A stretch of DNA of 64,000 bases. It comes from Pseudomonadota bacterium. GTDB lineage: Bacteria; Pseudomonadota; Gammaproteobacteria; Burkholderiales; Burkholderiaceae_C. The translations under genes were made by a program, and so were the position numbers. The notes beneath the pieces were generated by a model, which saw only the letters and a program-made list of their open reading frames with translations, made no database searches and was not told the DNA's origin. Where the stretch lies: the NCBI GenBank assembly GCA_029780695.1, contig JAKOYD010000131.1:23282-87281 (forward strand). The letters run 5' to 3'. Positions 26,562-35,725 of the stretch are shown in pieces; within the stretch, counting starts at the first letter, position 1, and each line of letters opens with the position of its first letter.

Positions 26562-27989
26562 TCAGCGCGGCACCAGAAACACGGTTTTTTCGTGCACCGT
26601 GCCGACGTCGGAGGCAATGGTCAGGGTGACCGGATGGGAGCCGGGGGCGGCGCCGTTGTAGGGCAGTTGCATTTGCAAGGGCACCCATAACGCATCGGCC
26701 GCCTCCACCTTCACGGTGGGCTGCGAGGTGAGCATCAGGCCCGGCAGGCCTTCGACGCTGAGGCGATAGTCCTGCGCACGTTCGGTGGCATTCATGATCT
26801 GCACGCGGTACACGTTTTCGATGTTGCCGCCCTGCACGATGCGCGCCAGCGAGGCGCGGTCGCGCACCACGTCGACCTTGAACGGCGTGCGCAGGTAGAT
26901 GCTGGCCAGCAGCCCCACGCACACCGCTCCCAGGATGGCGGTATACAGCATGACCCGCGGGCGCATGATGTGGCGGATGATTTCAGCCCGGCCCCAGCGC
27001 TCTTCAAGCCCGTGCTGGGTGGTGTAGCGAATCAGGCCGCGCGGATATCCCACCTTGTCCATCACCTCGTCGCATACGTCGATACAGGCGGCACAACTGA
27101 TGCACTCGTATTGCAAACCGTTGCGTATGTCGATGCCCGTGGGGCACACCTGTACGCACAGGGTGCAGTTGACGCAATCACCCAGGTTCAGCGCCTTGGG
27201 GTCGGCCTTGCGCGAGCGCGCGCCGCGCGGCTCGCCGCGCTGCTTGTCGTACGAGACGATCAGCGTGTCCTTGTCGAACATGGCGCTCTGGAAGCGCGCG
27301 TAAGGACACATGTACTTGCAAACCTGCTCGCGCATGAAGCCGGCGTTGCCGTAGGTCGCAAAGCCGTAGAAGAAGATCCAGAACGTTTGCCAGGGGCCGA
27401 GCGTCCAGGCAAGCACGTGCTGCGCCAGTTCGCGGATCGGGGTGAAGTAACCCACGAAGGTGAAGCCAGTCCACAGGCCGACAGCAATCCATGCTGCCTG
27501 TTTGGCGGACTTGCGCAGAAATTTGGCGGTGGACAGGGGCGCCGCGTCGAGCCGCATGCGCGCCGAGCGGTCGCCTTCGATCTTGCGCTCGATCCACAGA
27601 TAAATTTCGGTGTAGACGGTTTGCGGACAGGCATAGCCGCACCATTGCCGCCCAGCCACCGCCGTGAACAAAAACAGCAACAGCGCAGAGATGATCAGAA
27701 TGCCCGACAGGTAGATGACATCCTGCGGATAGAGCACCAGCCCGAAGATGTAAAAGCGCCGCGCCTCGAGGTCGAACAGCATGGCCTGGCGCCCGTTCCA
27801 CTGCAGCCACGGCATGCCATAGAAGAACAGTTGCGTCGCCCAGACGAAGAACCAGCGCCACTTGGCGAACAGGCCCGTGACGCTGCGCGGATAAATCTTC
27901 TTGTGGGCCTGGTAGAGGGAAACCAAGACGTCGTCATCGGCCAGCTTGGCGGATGCAACGGGTTTTTCAGGAGATGCGGGAGTGTTCAA
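26562..27989 (-). CDS. ccoG: Cytochrome c oxidase accessory protein CcoG (FixG)
   Basis: 475 residues. Several membrane helices in the first half (WRWFFVWATQLFFYGMPWL; GILIISALLLFLFTAVAGR) are followed by a Cys motif CGYACPQTVYTE and two 4Fe-4S clusters (CVNCTLCVQVCPTGID and CISCAACIDVC). The C-terminal third is an Ig-like periplasmic domain (IMNATERAQDYRLSVEGLPGL). CcoG is a membrane cupric reductase that supplies Cu(I) for cbb3 oxidase assembly. It sits downstream of ccoNOQP behind a terminator, so it may have its own promoter, and upstream of the FixH-like gene. Confidence 0.95.
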   Translation of the reverse strand: MNTPASPEKPVASAKLADDDVLVSLYQAHKKIYPRSVTGLFAKWRWFFVWATQLFFYGMPWLQWNGRQAMLFDLEARRFYIFGLVLYPQDVIYLSGILIISALLLFLFTAVAGRQWCGYACPQTVYTEIYLWIERKIEGDRSARMRLDAAPLSTAKFLRKSAKQAAWIAVGLWTGFTFVGYFTPIRELAQHVLAWTLGPWQTFWIFFYGFATYGNAGFMREQVCKYMCPYARFQSAMFDKDTLIVSYDKQRGEPRGARSRKADPKALNLGDCVNCTLCVQVCPTGIDIRNGLQYECISCAACIDVCDEVMDKVGYPRGLIRYTTQHGLEERWGRAEIIRHIMRPRVMLYTAILGAVCVGLLASIYLRTPFKVDVVRDRASLARIVQGGNIENVYRVQIMNATERAQDYRLSVEGLPGLMLTSQPTVKVEAADALWVPLQMQLPYNGAAPGSHPVTLTIASDVGTVHEKTVFLVPR

Positions 27990-28120
27990 GACGACTTCTC
28001 GGGAACGAACATCGACAAAGGGCAGCTATCTCCTCCGGATTCGGCCGACATGCGATGACGACCATGCCCTGTTGCCATTGTATTACTTAAGCCATTGCGC
28101 ATATAACGATTGAGCATCAG

Positions 28121-28155
28121 AAAAAAAACCGGGCACACGTGTTTCGCGGCCCGGT
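28121..28155 (-). terminator. Rho-independent terminator after ccoP
   Basis: On the minus strand ACCGGGC-N14-GCCCGGT is followed by a run of T, starting about 20 bases after the ccoP stop. It separates ccoNOQP from ccoG. The rest of the 186-base gap holds no clear feature. Confidence 0.8.
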
Positions 28156-28175
28156 CTTCCTTCAGCTCAGTGAGC

Positions 28176-29432
28176 TCACATCAGCTTGACTTCCACGCGG
28201 CGCGCCTGGGCGCCCGCGCCGGCCTCGACGTTGTCGGGCTTCTGCAAGTCGATGCTGCCTTCGTCCACGCCCAGCGCCTTGAGCTGGTCGCGCACGGCAA
28301 CGGCACGCTGCTTGGCCAGTTCTTCGTTCTGGGCGGCGCTGCCGGTGGAATCGACGTAGCCGCTGACGATGGCCTTCTTGCCGGCTTTCACGCCGGCCAC
28401 GATTTCGGCCAGGGCTTTGTCGGCACCACTCGCCACGTCGGCCTTGCCGGTGGCGAAGAAGAACTTGACGATGCCGTTCTCCACGCTGACGGAGGCAGCG
28501 TCGGCCACAGCCGCCGCAGGCGCGCCGGGTACGCCGCCGCCCTTGCCCCACACGTAGGCCGTGAGCACCTTCAGCTGCTCGGGCGTGAATTTCGATTCCC
28601 ATGCCGGCATGACACCCGTCTTGCCGTTGTTGATCATGTTCACGATGTGCGCCTCGACGCCGGGGCCATGCGTGAAGATGCCGCTGGTCAGGTTGGGCGC
28701 GCCCATGGCAGGGTTGCCCTTGCCGTCCGCACCGTGGCAGGCCGCGCAGACCATGAACTTTTCCTTGCCCAGGTTGGCGCGCACGGAATCGTGCGGCGCG
28801 CCGGACAGGCTCAGCACATGGTTGGCGAGGTTGCGCACGTCTTCCGGCGAACCGACCGCGGCGGCCATCGGCGTCATGACGCCCATGCGGCCCTTGGCAA
28901 TGGTCTCATGGATCTTGTCGGGCGTGCCGCCCCAGTTCCACTGCTTGTCGGTCAGGTTGGGAAAGCCCTTGCTGCCGCGCGCGTCGGAGCCGTGGCACTG
29001 TGCGCAGTTGTTCAGAAACAGACGGTCACCGATGGCCATGGCCTCGGGGTCCTTGGACAGCTGCTCGGGCCCCATGCCGGCAAAACGCGCATACAGCGGC
29101 GCAACCTGCTCGTTGCCGCGCGCCACCTCGGCGTCAAACTGGCCCGTCTGCGACCACTTGAGCGAACCGGGGTAGGAACCCAGACCCGGGTAGAGGTATA
29201 GGTAGGCAAAGGCGAACAGGCAGGTCAGCACGAACAGGCCCACCCACCAGCGCGGCAGGGGGTTGTTCATCTCGCGCAGGTCGCCGTCCCAGACGTGGCC
29301 CGTGGTGTTGTCGGCAGCCGTCATCGCCTTGGTCTTGCCACTGATGACGAGCAAGGCCAGGCAGGCCAGAATGCTCAGGATCGTGACGCCGGCGATGAAG
29401 ACCGACCAGAAGTTGCTCGTGAAGTCGCTCAT
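28176..29432 (-). CDS. ccoP: cbb3 oxidase diheme subunit CcoP with a C-terminal OmpA-like domain
   Basis: 418 residues, about 110 more than usual CcoP. The N-terminal two-helix anchor (to residue 85) with DGDLREMNNPLPRWW is standard, followed by two cytochrome c domains with hemes at Cys143-Cys146-His147 (CAQCH) and Cys229-Cys232-His233 (CAACH). A Gly/Ala/Pro linker (298-312) then leads to an OmpA-C-like domain (about 315-418): FFFATGKADV, GYVDSTGS, QNEELAKQRAVAVRDQL and RRVEVKL. The peptidoglycan-contact Asp361 and Arg376 are present. CcoP passes electrons from the bc1 complex to CcoO/CcoN. The fusion could tether the oxidase to the cell wall, an inference only. Confidence 0.93.
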   Translation of the reverse strand: MSDFTSNFWSVFIAGVTILSILACLALLVISGKTKAMTAADNTTGHVWDGDLREMNNPLPRWWVGLFVLTCLFAFAYLYLYPGLGSYPGSLKWSQTGQFDAEVARGNEQVAPLYARFAGMGPEQLSKDPEAMAIGDRLFLNNCAQCHGSDARGSKGFPNLTDKQWNWGGTPDKIHETIAKGRMGVMTPMAAAVGSPEDVRNLANHVLSLSGAPHDSVRANLGKEKFMVCAACHGADGKGNPAMGAPNLTSGIFTHGPGVEAHIVNMINNGKTGVMPAWESKFTPEQLKVLTAYVWGKGGGVPGAPAAAVADAASVSVENGIVKFFFATGKADVASGADKALAEIVAGVKAGKKAIVSGYVDSTGSAAQNEELAKQRAVAVRDQLKALGVDEGSIDLQKPDNVEAGAGAQARRVEVKLM

Positions 29433-29476
29433 TTTGGGTGTTCCTTATGCTGCAACGCGGGTCATGCCGAATCGCA

Positions 29477-29614
29477 TCAGTCCTGCTGGAAGGGCAACTG
29501 GGCGGCTTCGTCGAAATCGGCCTGGTTGCGGCGTGACCACGCCCAGACCACGATGCCGATGAAGACCAGAAAAGCCACCACTGTCACTATGCTGCGCAGC
29601 AGGTTGATGTCCAT
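29477..29614 (-). CDS. ccoQ: cbb3 oxidase small subunit CcoQ
   Basis: 45 residues: MDINLLRSIV, one membrane helix (VTVVAFLVFIGIVVWAW), then SRRNQADFDEAAQLPF, the typical CcoQ pattern of a single span followed by an acidic-Phe tail. CcoQ stabilises the CcoP interaction. It lies 23 bases after ccoO and 44 before ccoP, on the same strand. Confidence 0.93.
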   Translation of the reverse strand: MDINLLRSIVTVVAFLVFIGIVVWAWSRRNQADFDEAAQLPFQQD

Positions 29615-29637
29615 GGGGAACCTCGCGTTGGGTGCGT

Positions 29638-30258
29638 TTACTTGCGGTGAATGCCCAGCACCTGCAGATAGGCGATGACGGCATCCATCTCGGTCTTGCC
29701 CTTGAGTTCTTCAGGCGCCTTGGCGATCTCGTCGTCGGTGTAGGGCACGCCCACGCGGCGCAGACCGGTCATGTGCGCCGAGATGGTCGCCGCATTGGCC
29801 GCGTTGCGCTCGAGCCATGAATAGGCGGGCATGTTGGATTCGGGCACCACGTCGCGCGGGTTGTTCAGGTGCACACGGTGCCAGTCGTCGCTGTAGCGGC
29901 CGCCCACGCGCGCCAGATCAGGGCCGGTGCGCTTGCTGCCCCACTGGAACGGGTGGTCATAGACGAATTCGCCAGCCACGGAATAAGGACCGTAGCGCAG
30001 CGCCTCGGCGCGGAAGGGGCGGACCATCTGCGAGTGGCAGTTGTAGCAACCCTCGCGCTGATAGATGTCGCGCCCTGCCAGCTGCAGCGCGGTGTAGGGC
30101 TTGAGACCCTCGATCGGCTGCGTGGTGGACTTCTGGAAAAACAGCGGAACAATCTCGACGATACCGCCCACTGCCACGGTGAGCAGGATGAGCACGATCA
30201 TCAGAAAGTTGCTGGTCTCGATCTTGGCGTGACCCGTGGTGGGATGTGCTTGAGCCAT
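29638..30258 (-). CDS. ccoO: cbb3 oxidase monoheme subunit CcoO
   Basis: 206 residues. One N-terminal membrane helix ([24 protein letters not shown]) and a periplasmic cytochrome c domain with heme at Cys71-Cys74-His75 ([13 protein letters not shown]) and the axial Met region [10 protein letters not shown]. It carries electrons from CcoP to CcoN. The ATG at 30258 is chosen over the GTG three codons upstream because AAGGAG sits at ideal distance (eight bases) from the ATG. It starts 21 bases after ccoN. Confidence 0.97.
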   Translation of the reverse strand: MAQAHPTTGHAKIETSNFLMIVLILLTVAVGGIVEIVPLFFQKSTTQPIEGLKPYTALQLAGRDIYQREGCYNCHSQMVRPFRAEALRYGPYSVAGEFVYDHPFQWGSKRTGPDLARVGGRYSDDWHRVHLNNPRDVVPESNMPAYSWLERNAANAATISAHMTGLRRVGVPYTDDEIAKAPEELKGKTEMDAVIAYLQVLGIHRK

Positions 30259-30279
30259 GTTGTTCACTCCTTCCTGGCT

Positions 30280-31716
30280 TTAGGCGTGTGCAGCCACGGC
30301 CGGAATCTGCACCGGGGTGGCGCGGCCGGCGGCCGCTGTCTTGAAGGTGTTCCACAGCATGATGACCATGCCACCAAGGTACAGCAGACCACCCAGCAAA
30401 CGCAGCACGTAGAACGGATAGGTCGCCTTGACCGATTCGACGAAGGTGTAAGTCAGCGTGCCGTCGGCGTTGACCGCGCGCCACATCAGGCCTTGCATCA
30501 CACCGGCAATCCACATCGCGGCAATGTAGACCACGATACCGATCGTGGCGACCCAGAAGTGCACCTCAACGGCCTTCATGCTGTACATCTGCTTCTGGCC
30601 GAACAGGCGCGGGATCAGGTAGTACATGGAACCCATGGTGATCAGGCCCACCCAGCCCAGCGCACCGGAGTGCACGTGGCCCACCGTCCAGTCGGTGTAA
30701 TGGCTCAACGCGTTGACGGTCTTGATGGACATCATCGGGCCTTCGAACGTGGACATGCCGTAGAACGACAGCGACACGATCAGGAAGCGCAGGATCGGGT
30801 CGTCACGCAGCTTGTGCCAGGCGCCGGACAGCGTCATGATGCCGTTGATCATGCCGCCCCAGCTGGGTGCCAGCAGGATCAGCGAGAACAGCATGCCCAC
30901 GCTTTGCGCCCAGTCCGGCAGGGCCGTGTAGTGCAGGTGGTGCGGGCCAGCCCACATGTACGTGAAGATCAGCGCCCAGAAGTGGACGATGGACAGGCGA
31001 TAGCTGTACACCGGACGCTCGGCCTGCTTGGGAATGAAGTAGTACATCATGCCCAGAAAGCCCGCGGTCAGGAAGAAGCCGACGGCATTGTGGCCGTACC
31101 ACCACTGAACCATGGCGTCCTGCACGCCGGCGTAGGCGGAGTAGGACTTCATCATGCCCACCGGGATTTCAGCGCTGTTGACGACGTGCAGCAGCGCCAC
31201 CGCCAGGATGAACCCACCGTAGAACCAGTTGGCCACGTAGATGTGCTTGACGCGACGCGTACCCACGGTGCCGAAGAACACCAGCGCGTACGACACCCAC
31301 ACCAGCGTGATCAGGATGTCGATCGGCCACTCGAGTTCGGCATATTCCTTGCCGGTGGTGAAGCCGAGCGGCAGCGAAACTGCGGCCGCGACGATGACCA
31401 ATTGCCAGCCCCAGAAGGTAAACGCCGCCAGCTTGTCGCTGAACAGGCGCACCTGGCAGGTGCGCTGCACCACGTAGTAAGACGTGGCGAACAGGCCGCT
31501 GCCACCAAACGCGAAGATCACCGCGTTGGTGTGCAGGGGTCGCAATCGTCCATAGCTGAGCCATGGAATGCCCAGATTCAGCTCTGGCCAGGCGAGCTGC
31601 GCGGCGACGATCACGCCCACCAGCATCCCGACCACGCCCCATACCACCGTCATGATGGCAAATTGCCTGACCACTTTGTCGTTGTAGACCGTGGCCCGTG
31701 TATTGGCGAATGTCAT
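30280..31716 (-). CDS. ccoN: cbb3 oxidase catalytic subunit CcoN
   Basis: 478 residues with about twelve membrane helices. The heme-copper oxidase ligands are seen in [15 protein letters not shown] (low-spin heme His), [26 protein letters not shown] (CuB His and cross-linked Tyr region), AGPHHLHYT (CuB His pair) and [12 protein letters not shown] (heme His pair). It reduces O2 to water at the cytoplasmic membrane with high oxygen affinity. ATG 31716 is chosen over the GTG at 31722 because AGGAAGAGG is well placed. The promoter region contains an FNR-type box overlapping the 3' end of ccoS. Confidence 0.97.
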   Translation of the reverse strand: MTFANTRATVYNDKVVRQFAIMTVVWGVVGMLVGVIVAAQLAWPELNLGIPWLSYGRLRPLHTNAVIFAFGGSGLFATSYYVVQRTCQVRLFSDKLAAFTFWGWQLVIVAAAVSLPLGFTTGKEYAELEWPIDILITLVWVSYALVFFGTVGTRRVKHIYVANWFYGGFILAVALLHVVNSAEIPVGMMKSYSAYAGVQDAMVQWWYGHNAVGFFLTAGFLGMMYYFIPKQAERPVYSYRLSIVHFWALIFTYMWAGPHHLHYTALPDWAQSVGMLFSLILLAPSWGGMINGIMTLSGAWHKLRDDPILRFLIVSLSFYGMSTFEGPMMSIKTVNALSHYTDWTVGHVHSGALGWVGLITMGSMYYLIPRLFGQKQMYSMKAVEVHFWVATIGIVVYIAAMWIAGVMQGLMWRAVNADGTLTYTFVESVKATYPFYVLRLLGGLLYLGGMVIMLWNTFKTAAAGRATPVQIPAVAAHA

Positions 31717-31773
31717 TTCCACCTCTTCCTGATAAAACCTTCAGCAGTATCCCGACTCGTATTATGGGCTTGG

Positions 31774-31787
31774 TTGACGCAGGTCAA
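31774..31787. promoter_or_regulatory. FNR/Anr-type box upstream of ccoN
   Basis: Perfect TTGAC-N4-GTCAA. On the minus strand a GATACT -10 candidate (31746-31751) is centred 32 bases away, placing the box at -41.5 of a ccoN promoter, the class II activator position. It overlaps the stop codon of ccoS. Confidence 0.7.
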
Positions 31788-31921
31788 TCGTGATCCAGAA
31801 TCCGTTCGCCTTCGCGGTCGACGTCGTCGAATTGGCCACGGTAGATGGCCCACCACAACGCCCCGAGGATAAAGAACACCAGCACCACCGACAACGGGAT
31901 GAGCAGGTAAAGAATATCCAT
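31784..31921 (-). CDS. ccoS: cbb3 oxidase maturation protein CcoS
   Basis: 45 residues: one membrane helix (LYLLIPLSVVLVFFILGALWWAI) followed by the family's cytoplasmic YRGQFDDVDREGERIL. CcoS is needed for cofactor insertion into CcoN. Its ATG overlaps the ccoI stop by one base (TGATG), so it is coupled to ccoI. An FNR-type box for the downstream ccoN lies across its last codons. Confidence 0.95.
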   Translation of the reverse strand: MDILYLLIPLSVVLVFFILGALWWAIYRGQFDDVDREGERILDHD

Positions 31922-34257
31922 CAGCGTACCTCGACTGGCTGCATGTCGGCCTTTGACAGCCGCAGCGCATTCAACACCACCACCAGCGAACTGGCCGCCA
32001 TGCCCAAGCCCGCCGCCCACGGCGGCATATAGCCTGCCATGGCCAGCGGAACGCCAATGGCGTTGTAGGCCGCTGCCCAGCCCAGATTTTGTCTTACAAC
32101 CTGCATGGTGCGGCGCGCCTTGGCATGGCATGCGGGAATCAGCGACAGCCGGTCGCCCAGCACGACGAAGTCGGCTTGGGCGCGCGCCAACGGCACCGAG
32201 CGCCCGAAGGCGAACGACACGTCGGCCCCCGCCAGCACCGGCCCGTCGTTCAGCCCGTCGCCAACCATGGCCACGGTGGCGCCCGTCGCCTGCGCGGCGC
32301 GCAGATCGGCCAGCTTATCGCCCGGCAGACACCCGCCGCGCGCGTCGTCGATGCCGGCCAGTTGCCCCACCCGGGCGGCCGCTTCCGGCCGGTCGCCAGA
32401 AAGCAGCCTCACCTGCACGCCAGCGCGCCGCAATGCGTCCACGCTGGCTTTGGCATCCGCCCGCAAATCCTCACGCAAATGAAAGCTCGCCAGCCAACCG
32501 TTGGCGTCGCTCAGGTGCGTGACCGGCCCTCGCGCCGCGATCGGTGCCACGCCGCAAAAAACGGCCGAACCCAGGCGCACTTCGTTCAGGCCGCCGCGCC
32601 CATCGGGCAGCCGCGCTGCCACGCCCTGCCCCAGCACTTCGCGCAGGTCCGTCACGGCGATGGCCGGCGCCTCGCAGCCTTCGTCCGCGCCGGCTTGCGC
32701 CAGCGCGCGCGACACCGGGTGCAGGCTGCCGCCCGCCATGGCCGCGGCCAGCCCCAGCGCCTGCGCACGGGTAACACCACGCCGCAGTTGCACGTCCTCC
32801 AGCACGAAGGCATCGCGCGTCAGCGTGCCGGTCTTGTCAAACACCACGGTATCGACGTGCGACAGCGCTTCCAGCGCCTGCATGCGGCGCACCAGCACGC
32901 CGCTGCGCGCCAGCGCGCCCGCGCTGGCCAGCATGGCGGCGGGCGTGGCCAGCGACAACGCGCACGGGCAGGTCACCACCAGAATCGCCACGGCAATCAT
33001 CAAGGCGTGGCTCGGGTCGCTCGACCACCACCATGCACACGCCAGCGCGGCAGCCACCAGCACCAGGATGAGAAACGGCTTGGCCAGCCGATCCGCCAGC
33101 AGCGCGATCTCAGGCTTGCTGGTGGATGCTTGCTCCATCAGCGCGACGATCTGGGCGTAGCGGGTGTCGCCGCCGACCTGTTCGACGCGAATCTCCACCG
33201 GCGCCGTCAGGTTGTGGCTACCCGCCACCACGCGCTGGCCAACACCGCGCGCCAGCGGCGTCGATTCGCCCGTCAGCAACGCCTCGTCGGCCGACGTCTG
33301 GCCTTGCTCCACCACACCATCGGCGGGGATCACCTCGCCTGGCAGCACCCGCAGCAGGTCGCCAACCCGAATGCGGCGCACCGACACGCGCTCCCATTCG
33401 CCGGCCGCGCCGCGCCGCTGCACGCTGTCGGGCAAGCGGTGCATCAGCGCCTCCAGCGCGCCGGCAGTGCGATCACGCAGTCGCAACTCCAGCCAACGGC
33501 CCGTCAGCAGGAAGAACACGAACATCGTCAGCGAATCGAAGTAAACCTCGCGCCCGAACAGGCCGCCCGGCTCGAACGTGCCCAATGAACTGACGACGAA
33601 CGTGATCAGCATGCCCAAAGCCACCGGCAAATCCATGCTGACGCGGCGCAGCTTCAGGTCGAGCAGCGCGTTGCGAAAGAACGGCTGGCAGGAAAACAGC
33701 ACCACCGGCACCGACAGCACCCATTGCGCCCAGCGCAGCAGGTTGACCAGGTCGGGCTCAATCTCTCCGCTGGCGGTGAAGTACGTCGGCGTCGCGTACA
33801 TCATCACCTGCATCATGCACAGGCCGGCCACGCCCAAGCGCCATTGCATCTTGCGTGTTTCCGCCTGCCGGCGCTCGGTGGCGAAGGCGTCGTGTGCCGG
33901 CAATGGGCGATAGCCCGTGCGCGCCACCGCCTGCATCCAGCGCGAAGGCCGAGTGGCGCCCTCGTCCCACACCACGCGCCCGCGCTGGCTGGCCGCGCTG
34001 ACGTCGGCTTCGCGCACGCCGGGCGTGGCGCGCAGCGCCTGCTCAATGGTGCCCGCGCAGGCCGCGCAATGCATGCCCTCGAACACCACGCTGGATTCCC
34101 ACAGACCGGTGTCGGCGGCCGCGCCTGGCGCGCCGACGGGGCGGCTGAACTCCAGCCATTCGTCGCGCTCATCCAGCAGCACCCAGGCAGCATCGCCCCG
34201 CACCGGGTCGGCGGCGGGCGCCGACGCGGGCGTGTCGATGGCAGCCGATGAAATCAC
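31921..34257 (-). CDS. ccoI: Copper-exporting P1B-type ATPase CcoI (FixI) for cbb3 oxidase assembly
   Basis: A 778-residue heavy-metal ATPase. An N-terminal HMA domain has the copper site GMHCAACAG. The membrane part holds the P1B hallmark TCPCALSLATP, and the soluble part LLTGESTPLARG (actuator), FDKTGTLT (phosphorylated Asp) and MVGDGLNDGPVL (hinge). FixI-type pumps move Cu(I) outward for CuB loading of CcoN. The start is uncertain: GTG at 34257 follows AAGG and keeps the FNR box upstream; ATG at 34344 would put the box inside the coding region. It is coupled to ccoS and divergent from a universal stress gene. Confidence 0.93.
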   Translation of the reverse strand: MISSAAIDTPASAPAADPVRGDAAWVLLDERDEWLEFSRPVGAPGAAADTGLWESSVVFEGMHCAACAGTIEQALRATPGVREADVSAASQRGRVVWDEGATRPSRWMQAVARTGYRPLPAHDAFATERRQAETRKMQWRLGVAGLCMMQVMMYATPTYFTASGEIEPDLVNLLRWAQWVLSVPVVLFSCQPFFRNALLDLKLRRVSMDLPVALGMLITFVVSSLGTFEPGGLFGREVYFDSLTMFVFFLLTGRWLELRLRDRTAGALEALMHRLPDSVQRRGAAGEWERVSVRRIRVGDLLRVLPGEVIPADGVVEQGQTSADEALLTGESTPLARGVGQRVVAGSHNLTAPVEIRVEQVGGDTRYAQIVALMEQASTSKPEIALLADRLAKPFLILVLVAAALACAWWWSSDPSHALMIAVAILVVTCPCALSLATPAAMLASAGALARSGVLVRRMQALEALSHVDTVVFDKTGTLTRDAFVLEDVQLRRGVTRAQALGLAAAMAGGSLHPVSRALAQAGADEGCEAPAIAVTDLREVLGQGVAARLPDGRGGLNEVRLGSAVFCGVAPIAARGPVTHLSDANGWLASFHLREDLRADAKASVDALRRAGVQVRLLSGDRPEAAARVGQLAGIDDARGGCLPGDKLADLRAAQATGATVAMVGDGLNDGPVLAGADVSFAFGRSVPLARAQADFVVLGDRLSLIPACHAKARRTMQVVRQNLGWAAAYNAIGVPLAMAGYMPPWAAGLGMAASSLVVVLNALRLSKADMQPVEVR

Positions 34258-34311
34258 GCCAACACCTTGCTTCACGGGGGCGACTGTACGCGCTTTGGCC
34301 GACCGGTCAAA

Positions 34312-34325
34312 TTGACACGCGTCAA
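34312..34325. promoter_or_regulatory. FNR/Anr-type box shared by ccoI and the universal stress gene
   Basis: Perfect TTGAC-N4-GTCAA in the divergent region. On the minus strand TACAGT (34283-34288) is centred 33 bases away; on the plus strand TAACTT (34348-34353) is centred 32 bases away. One box could thus serve both promoters from about -41.5. Confidence 0.65.
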
Positions 34326-34433
34326 TATCCGGCGGTGGAGGCACTGGTAACTTAGGGTATCGTTCAGCCCGGCACGCGACTTCGCCCGCCGGGTGCGACC
34401 GAGCCAGCCGAGAATTTCCAAGGAGAACTCACC

Positions 34434-34877
34434 ATGTACAACCGCATTCTCGTTGCCACCGACGGCTCCAAGCTGTCCAAAAAAGCCGTCGACAGCGCCA
34501 TCGGCCTGGCCGCCCTGTGCGGCGCCGAACTGATCGCATTGAAGGTCGTGCCGCGCTATCCGCAGAGTTATTTCGAAGGCTCGATTCCGCTGTCTGCCGA
34601 AGACGTGGCGCGCGTCGAAAAGCAGTGGGCCGACGACGGTCAGAACGTGCTGGACGTGGTGAAGAAATCCGCCGATGCCAAGGGGGTCAAGGTCAAGACG
34701 GTGCTGGCCAAGTCCGACGTGGTGTCAGATGCGCTGATCGCCGGCGCCAAGAAGCACAAAGCCGACATCATCGTGATGGCGTCGCACGGCCGCAAAGGCG
34801 TCAAGCGCCTGCTGCTGGGCAGCGAAACCCAGCAAGTGCTGACGCATTCCGAAATTCCGGTGCTGGTGCTGCGCTAA
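34434..34877 (+). CDS. UspA-family universal stress protein
   Basis: 147 residues, one Usp domain. N-terminal strand YNRILVATDGSKLSKKAVD and C-terminal glycine-rich nucleotide-binding motif GRKGVKRLLLGS followed by TQQVLTHSEIPVLVLR mark the ATP-binding Usp subgroup. These proteins accumulate under stress or low oxygen. AAGGAG lies nine bases before the ATG. The divergent ccoI and the shared FNR-type box suggest oxygen-limited expression. Confidence 0.93.
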   Translation: MYNRILVATDGSKLSKKAVDSAIGLAALCGAELIALKVVPRYPQSYFEGSIPLSAEDVARVEKQWADDGQNVLDVVKKSADAKGVKVKTVLAKSDVVSDALIAGAKKHKADIIVMASHGRKGVKRLLLGSETQQVLTHSEIPVLVLR

Positions 34878-34889
34878 CCAACCCGTCGG

Positions 34890-34929
34890 TTAGCTACTAA
34901 ATGAATAGCTACAAAACGCCGCTGGCAGG
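34890..34929. repeat. AGCTAT-type short element after the stress gene
   Basis: TTAGCTACTAAATGAATAGC, then ACAAAACGCCGCTGGCAGG, between the convergent stress and LapA-like genes; a family member without the GCGCTTGAT end. Confidence 0.5.
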
Positions 34930-34978
34930 CCGCCCGGCCTGATTTCCCCCATCGGCGCGCGTTCAACCGCTCAGCGGT

Positions 34979-35602
34979 TCAGCGCGCAACCGCGTCACCG
35001 ACCGGATCCGCCCCGGGCGATGCGACCGGCGCCTGCGCGGGCAGCGCCGCAGTCACCGCTGGCCGAACCGTGGCTGGCGCGGGCACATACCCCGCCAGCC
35101 CGTCACGCAGACCCATTTCCAGCCGATCCACCCGCGCGTGCAGGTCGCGGTTGTGGGTTTCCACCGCCTGCGCCAGACGGGTGATCTCGGCGTCCACGGG
35201 CCGCTCGCGCAGGCCCATTTCGGCGCGATCCACGCGCGACAGCGTCTCGCGCGCCTGCCTGTCGATGACTTCGGACAGGCGGGTAATTTCCTTGTCCAGG
35301 TGCGCGCGCAGATCGGTAAAGCGCGAAGCCTCGGCCTTGTCGGCCAGTTCGCGCTGAGCCGACAGTTCCTTGGCGTGGCGGCGCGTTTCCATCAGCACCG
35401 TGCCCTGGGTGTAGGCGATCAGCGCGACGAAGACCACCGACAGCAGCGCCATCAGCCCCAGCAGTACCAGACCCAGTGGCGCCTGAATGTCGGTGAAGCC
35501 CAGGGTCAAGGTGGTGGGCGTGGTCATGGCCACCCAGTTGAGGCCTACGAAAATGACGATGGCCGCCCCGATCAGCAGCAACAGCAGGGACTTCAAGGAC
35601 AT
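34979..35602 (-). CDS. LapA-domain membrane protein with coiled-coil tail
   Basis: 207 residues. Two N-terminal membrane helices (LLLLLIGAAIVIFVGLNWVAM and GLVLLGLMALLSVVFVALIAY) with the NW motif between them match the LapA (YciS-like) domain. A long charged coiled coil follows, with two copies of RVDR-x-EMGLR near residues 135 and 167, then a Pro/Ala-rich tail. LapA/YciS-type proteins act in lipopolysaccharide control; whether this longer protein does is unknown. The start at 35602 gives the expected lipid-facing N terminus. Confidence 0.72.
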   Translation of the reverse strand: MSLKSLLLLLIGAAIVIFVGLNWVAMTTPTTLTLGFTDIQAPLGLVLLGLMALLSVVFVALIAYTQGTVLMETRRHAKELSAQRELADKAEASRFTDLRAHLDKEITRLSEVIDRQARETLSRVDRAEMGLRERPVDAEITRLAQAVETHNRDLHARVDRLEMGLRDGLAGYVPAPATVRPAVTAALPAQAPVASPGADPVGDAVAR

Positions 35603-35725
35603 AGGTATTCCGCTTTTCAGGTCAATGGCAAGTGCCTCACGGCGCGCCGCGCGCGCCCCAAGCAACCGCTTGACCCACAAGTGTAGCCCCCTGCCTCGCC
35701 CCGCCCTGTCAGCCAACGCCGTCAG

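Noticed and set aside
29445..29684. A 79-residue minus-strand frame between ccoP and ccoO
   Set aside because: It is the wrong frame; the same DNA encodes CcoQ at 29477-29614 with the expected sequence.
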